The position numbers were made by a program, and so were the translations under genes. A DNA stretch of 64,000 nucleotides, taken from the NCBI GenBank assembly GCA_900239685.1, contig OENT01000825.1:1-64000 (forward strand), read 5' to 3'. Position 1 is the stretch's first letter. The number at the start of each line of letters is the position of its first letter. This DNA comes from Rotaria macrura (taxonomy: Eukaryota > Rotifera > Eurotatoria > Philodinida > Philodinidae). Of the stretch, positions 61,688 through 64,000 are shown piece by piece. The notes under the pieces are model-generated. The model was given only the letters and a program-made list of their open reading frames with translations, had not been told where the DNA came from and did not search any database.

Positions 61688-63216
61688 ATGGCTGAGACAT
61701 CGAGTGAAAATAACTTGTAAGGATAATATGATCAGTATTTTTAGTTTTATTCATTTTCGTTTGTGTTATTTGCTTCCAGCACAAATTGGTCACTACCAAA
61801 TCTACAAAAAATTAATGTTCAAGAATTATATACTCGACAACGTCAGAGTTTACGTCCATGGTTTGAATTTTTTAATACATCTAAGTTTAAAACACCGGCT
61901 AACTTCGGAACAGGTAGTTAGCATATTGAATAATTCATTTGAACTGTTTATCTTTTATCTATCAAGCTGCACGACGACTTTTTGCAAATGTCGAACATTT
62001 CCAGACAAACTATTTTATTATTATCATCATTTTATCTATCTATTGTGTGTAAGGTTTATAATGTTGGTTTTAATTTTCAAGGAAATATATTTTTTTTCTC
62101 AACTAGACTGACAACACCATCTTTACTTTTTGTTTTATTAGCCATGGGTGCTGGCTGTTATTTAGTTAGTATAAAGAACCGAGGAAGACATATCACAGTT
62201 ATGGGTACGTGATCGTATTGAATTAAAATTAGAACCGGGAAATACTTTATCATTCGTAATTTCGAGCATGCCTATACAGTACGATGATTTTGAATTGTAT
62301 AAACTATCAGCAAATTTTAATCTAGAAAGAGATTTTTATCCTCTATAGATCAATAAATTGTTATAGTCATCTGTTTATATCTAGCAGAAGATGAAATTTT
62401 GCCGAGCTTAAGAATTGGTCAATAGTGAATTACAAACATTTCTTCAGCGATGAAGTTTGTTTAAATTCTTGGGGTCGAAGAACGAAACGTGATTACACAA
62501 GTACCATTAGACATATATTGCTACAAGCATGTTCGCTCGTCACTTCATAGTCTAACGTAAAAGAAAAATATTTGAAGCCTGAGCTCAATAAACAAAATTC
62601 ATATCAGAACAACTATGTATTGAATTCTTATGGGTCAGTTCGAGGAAGAAATCTTTTTAAAATCTTAAGTCAGTTTTTGGAATTCTATCAAAGAATCTGG
62701 TCATCGTTCTAAGGAATTTCTCAAATATATAAGTTGAATAATTTCTATCTACTTAAGTCATCACTTAAAATGAGGTTATGGAAGCTTCTTTTTGTTTCAA
62801 AATATTTTCTCTCTCTAATTGATTTGTTGTCATAATATTTCGATTGAATCGACTAAACTATTATTATTATTCAGAAGTTTTAAAATAGATTTTCGATTCA
62901 AAACTTTCAACTAAGATTTGACAAGTATAATAGATTCTATTGTGTGTAAGTGTATTTATTTCATCTTTTTTTCAGGACGTCAGATTCCATTAGCACAACA
63001 GTACTTAGCAGTTGCTTGTCTTTGTATTCCACTGTTGGTTATGGTTGGAGCTGGTTCAGCTATTTTTTGGATACTTGGTAATTCAAATGAAACGAAAAAG
63101 AATGCCTATTTTATTTTTTGTGTATAGGGGCATCGGTATTTGTTATTGTCCTTCATGCAATTTTTCATCAAAGTCCAAATCAAGATGCATTCGGTTTACA
63201 AATGGAAGAAGTTTAA
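61688..63216 (+). CDS. RABAC1: Prenylated Rab acceptor, PRA1/RABAC1 orthologue (177 aa)
   Basis: A Golgi/endosomal membrane protein that binds prenylated Rab GTPases and helps their membrane delivery. Six GT-AG exons: 61688-61716, 61780-61913, 61967-62048, 62107-62204, 62976-63077, 63128-63216. Family landmarks in order: LYTRQRQSLRPWFEFFNTSKF (cf. RRRATIRPW of PRA1), NVEHFQTNYF, two pairs of hydrophobic segments, GAGSAIFWILGAS, HAIFHQ and an acidic C-terminus LQMEEV. Length matches human PRA1 (185 aa). Intron 4 (62205-62975, 771 bp) is unusually long against about 50-65 bp for the others. The hexokinase gene starts 198 bp after the stop on the same strand. Confidence 0.92.
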
Positions 63217-63414
63217 CAATAAAAATAATTAATCTCGAAAACCTATTTGTGATATTTAATCTGCACTCAACTAATAGAGACTTTTCTCTTTTTTTTTCTT
63301 CTTTTTTTATCAATACAAATATATAAATTGTGTTTTGGTTTTTAAGTTGATATCAATAAAGCGATAAAAATGACACTTATATCAATTGAAAAAAAAAAGA
63401 ATTGGTTGTTTTAG
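63217..63414 (+). promoter_or_regulatory. Intercistronic region RABAC1-hexokinase
   Basis: 198 nt between the RABAC1 stop and the hexokinase ATG. It contains AATAAA (in TCAATAAAGCG near 63354) and ends with a pyrimidine-rich acceptor, TTGTTTTAG, touching ATGG, as in the SMARCD-ZC3H3 pair. This fits spliced-leader addition to the downstream message. Confidence 0.5.
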
Positions 63415-63976
63415 ATGGCTTCTTCATCAGATTATATAATCGAAGTTCGAATCGATGTTTTAAAAACGTTAAAAGTTCTTGGCGTGACAGCTGGCGTATT
63501 AACAGCTATTGGCTGTGGTGCCTATTATATTCATCAAAAGATACAACGTTCAAAACGTGTTATATTACGAGATGAAGTCAAGCATGTTCTTGAACCATTT
63601 CAATTAACTGAGGAACAAATTCGTCGTGTTATGGCAAATTTAAATGCAGAAATGACGAATGGTTTAAATTCTGATGGAGTTTCAAATAAAAGTGATTTGG
63701 CCATGTTTCCAACATATGTTTATCATGGACCCAGTGGTCAAGAATCTGGAGAATATTTAGTTGTTGATTTAGGTGGTTCGAATTTTCGTGTTTCACATGT
63801 TGTTATTGAAGGACGAAATCGATTACGTTTAAAAAATAAAATCTTTCTCATACCACACTCTTTAGTATTGGGTGAAGGTGACAAATTATTTGATTACATC
63901 GCAGAATGTTTACAAAGATTTATTGATGATAATAAGTTAATGGCACATCAGCCAGCTGATTACTCTTTTGACTTGG
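63415..63976 (+). CDS. Hexokinase, first exon, cut by window end
   Basis: Phosphorylates glucose and other hexoses at the entry of glycolysis. The first exon encodes 187 residues and ends at the donor G|GTAAGA; the rest lies outside the window. Residues about 19-40 form a hydrophobic segment (VLGVTAGVLTAIGCGAYYI), so the enzyme is probably membrane-anchored. Hexokinase landmarks follow: FQLTEEQIRRVM (62-73), MFPTYVYHGPSGQESGEY, the phosphate-binding LVVDLGGSNFRV (115-126; the usual Thr is Ser), IFLIPHSLVLGEGDKLFDYI and YSFDLG. The ATG directly follows an acceptor-like TTTTAG. Confidence 0.93.
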
Positions 63977-64000
63977 GTAAGATACAAAGTTTTTATTTTA

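Noticed and set aside
1-64000. Telomeric repeat arrays or prokaryotic-type transferred genes
   Set aside because: None were seen; the recognised genes are typical animal genes with introns.

Overview
The window is AT-rich nuclear DNA from a small animal. The genes are animal orthologues split by introns mostly of 50-65 bp. The ferritin mRNAs carry iron-responsive elements, and several genes have a splice acceptor directly against the start codon. Together with the wealth of short DNA-transposon derivatives and a single-exon rhodopsin-type receptor, this fits a bdelloid rotifer best. That assignment is inference; no species marker is present.

Layout. 1-7.3 kb: a tRNA-Ser array (two intact intron-bearing genes plus two matching half-genes about 4 kb apart) set among short inverted-repeat elements. 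These include a hAT foldback element (699-1177), a family flanked by TA with CCCAGGT-type ends, and a 703-bp hAT element (5921-6623) that still encodes the C-terminal dimerisation domain of the transposase. 7.3-21.3 kb: gene-poor, with two more foldback elements (10388-10842, 15088-15397), a decayed LINE-type reverse transcriptase (12790-13410), and a few unassigned open frames. 21.4-22.3 kb: an intronless seven-transmembrane receptor. 23.8-28.6 kb (minus): a SMARCD/BAF60 subunit gene followed after 127 bp by a ZC3H3-like five-finger CCCH gene. 30-49 kb: three minus-strand ferritin genes about 7-9 kb apart, each with a TATA box and an iron-responsive element, interspersed with hAT and foldback elements and a duplicated 0.6-0.7 kb block. 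49-58 kb: no recognised gene. 58-64 kb: a MOSPD1 orthologue (minus), then RABAC1/PRA1 and, 198 bp downstream, the first exon of a membrane-anchored hexokinase (both plus), cut by the window end.

What stands out: (i) the ferritin trio is a mosaic, with different introns near-identical in different gene pairs, as expected from gene conversion (or from mis-assembly, since three single-N gaps sit in or near these genes); (ii) the iron-responsive elements lie just downstream of where transcription should start; (iii) a tRNA-Ser(UGA) gene appears split within its intron by about 4 kb of transposon-rich DNA; (iv) three distinct hAT-type elements keep perfect 8-bp target duplications; (v) the SMARCD-ZC3H3 and RABAC1-hexokinase spacing, with AG directly before the downstream ATG, suggests trans-spliced operon-like pairs.

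All exon structures were worked out by hand from splice sites, reading frame and remembered family motifs. No database search was possible.
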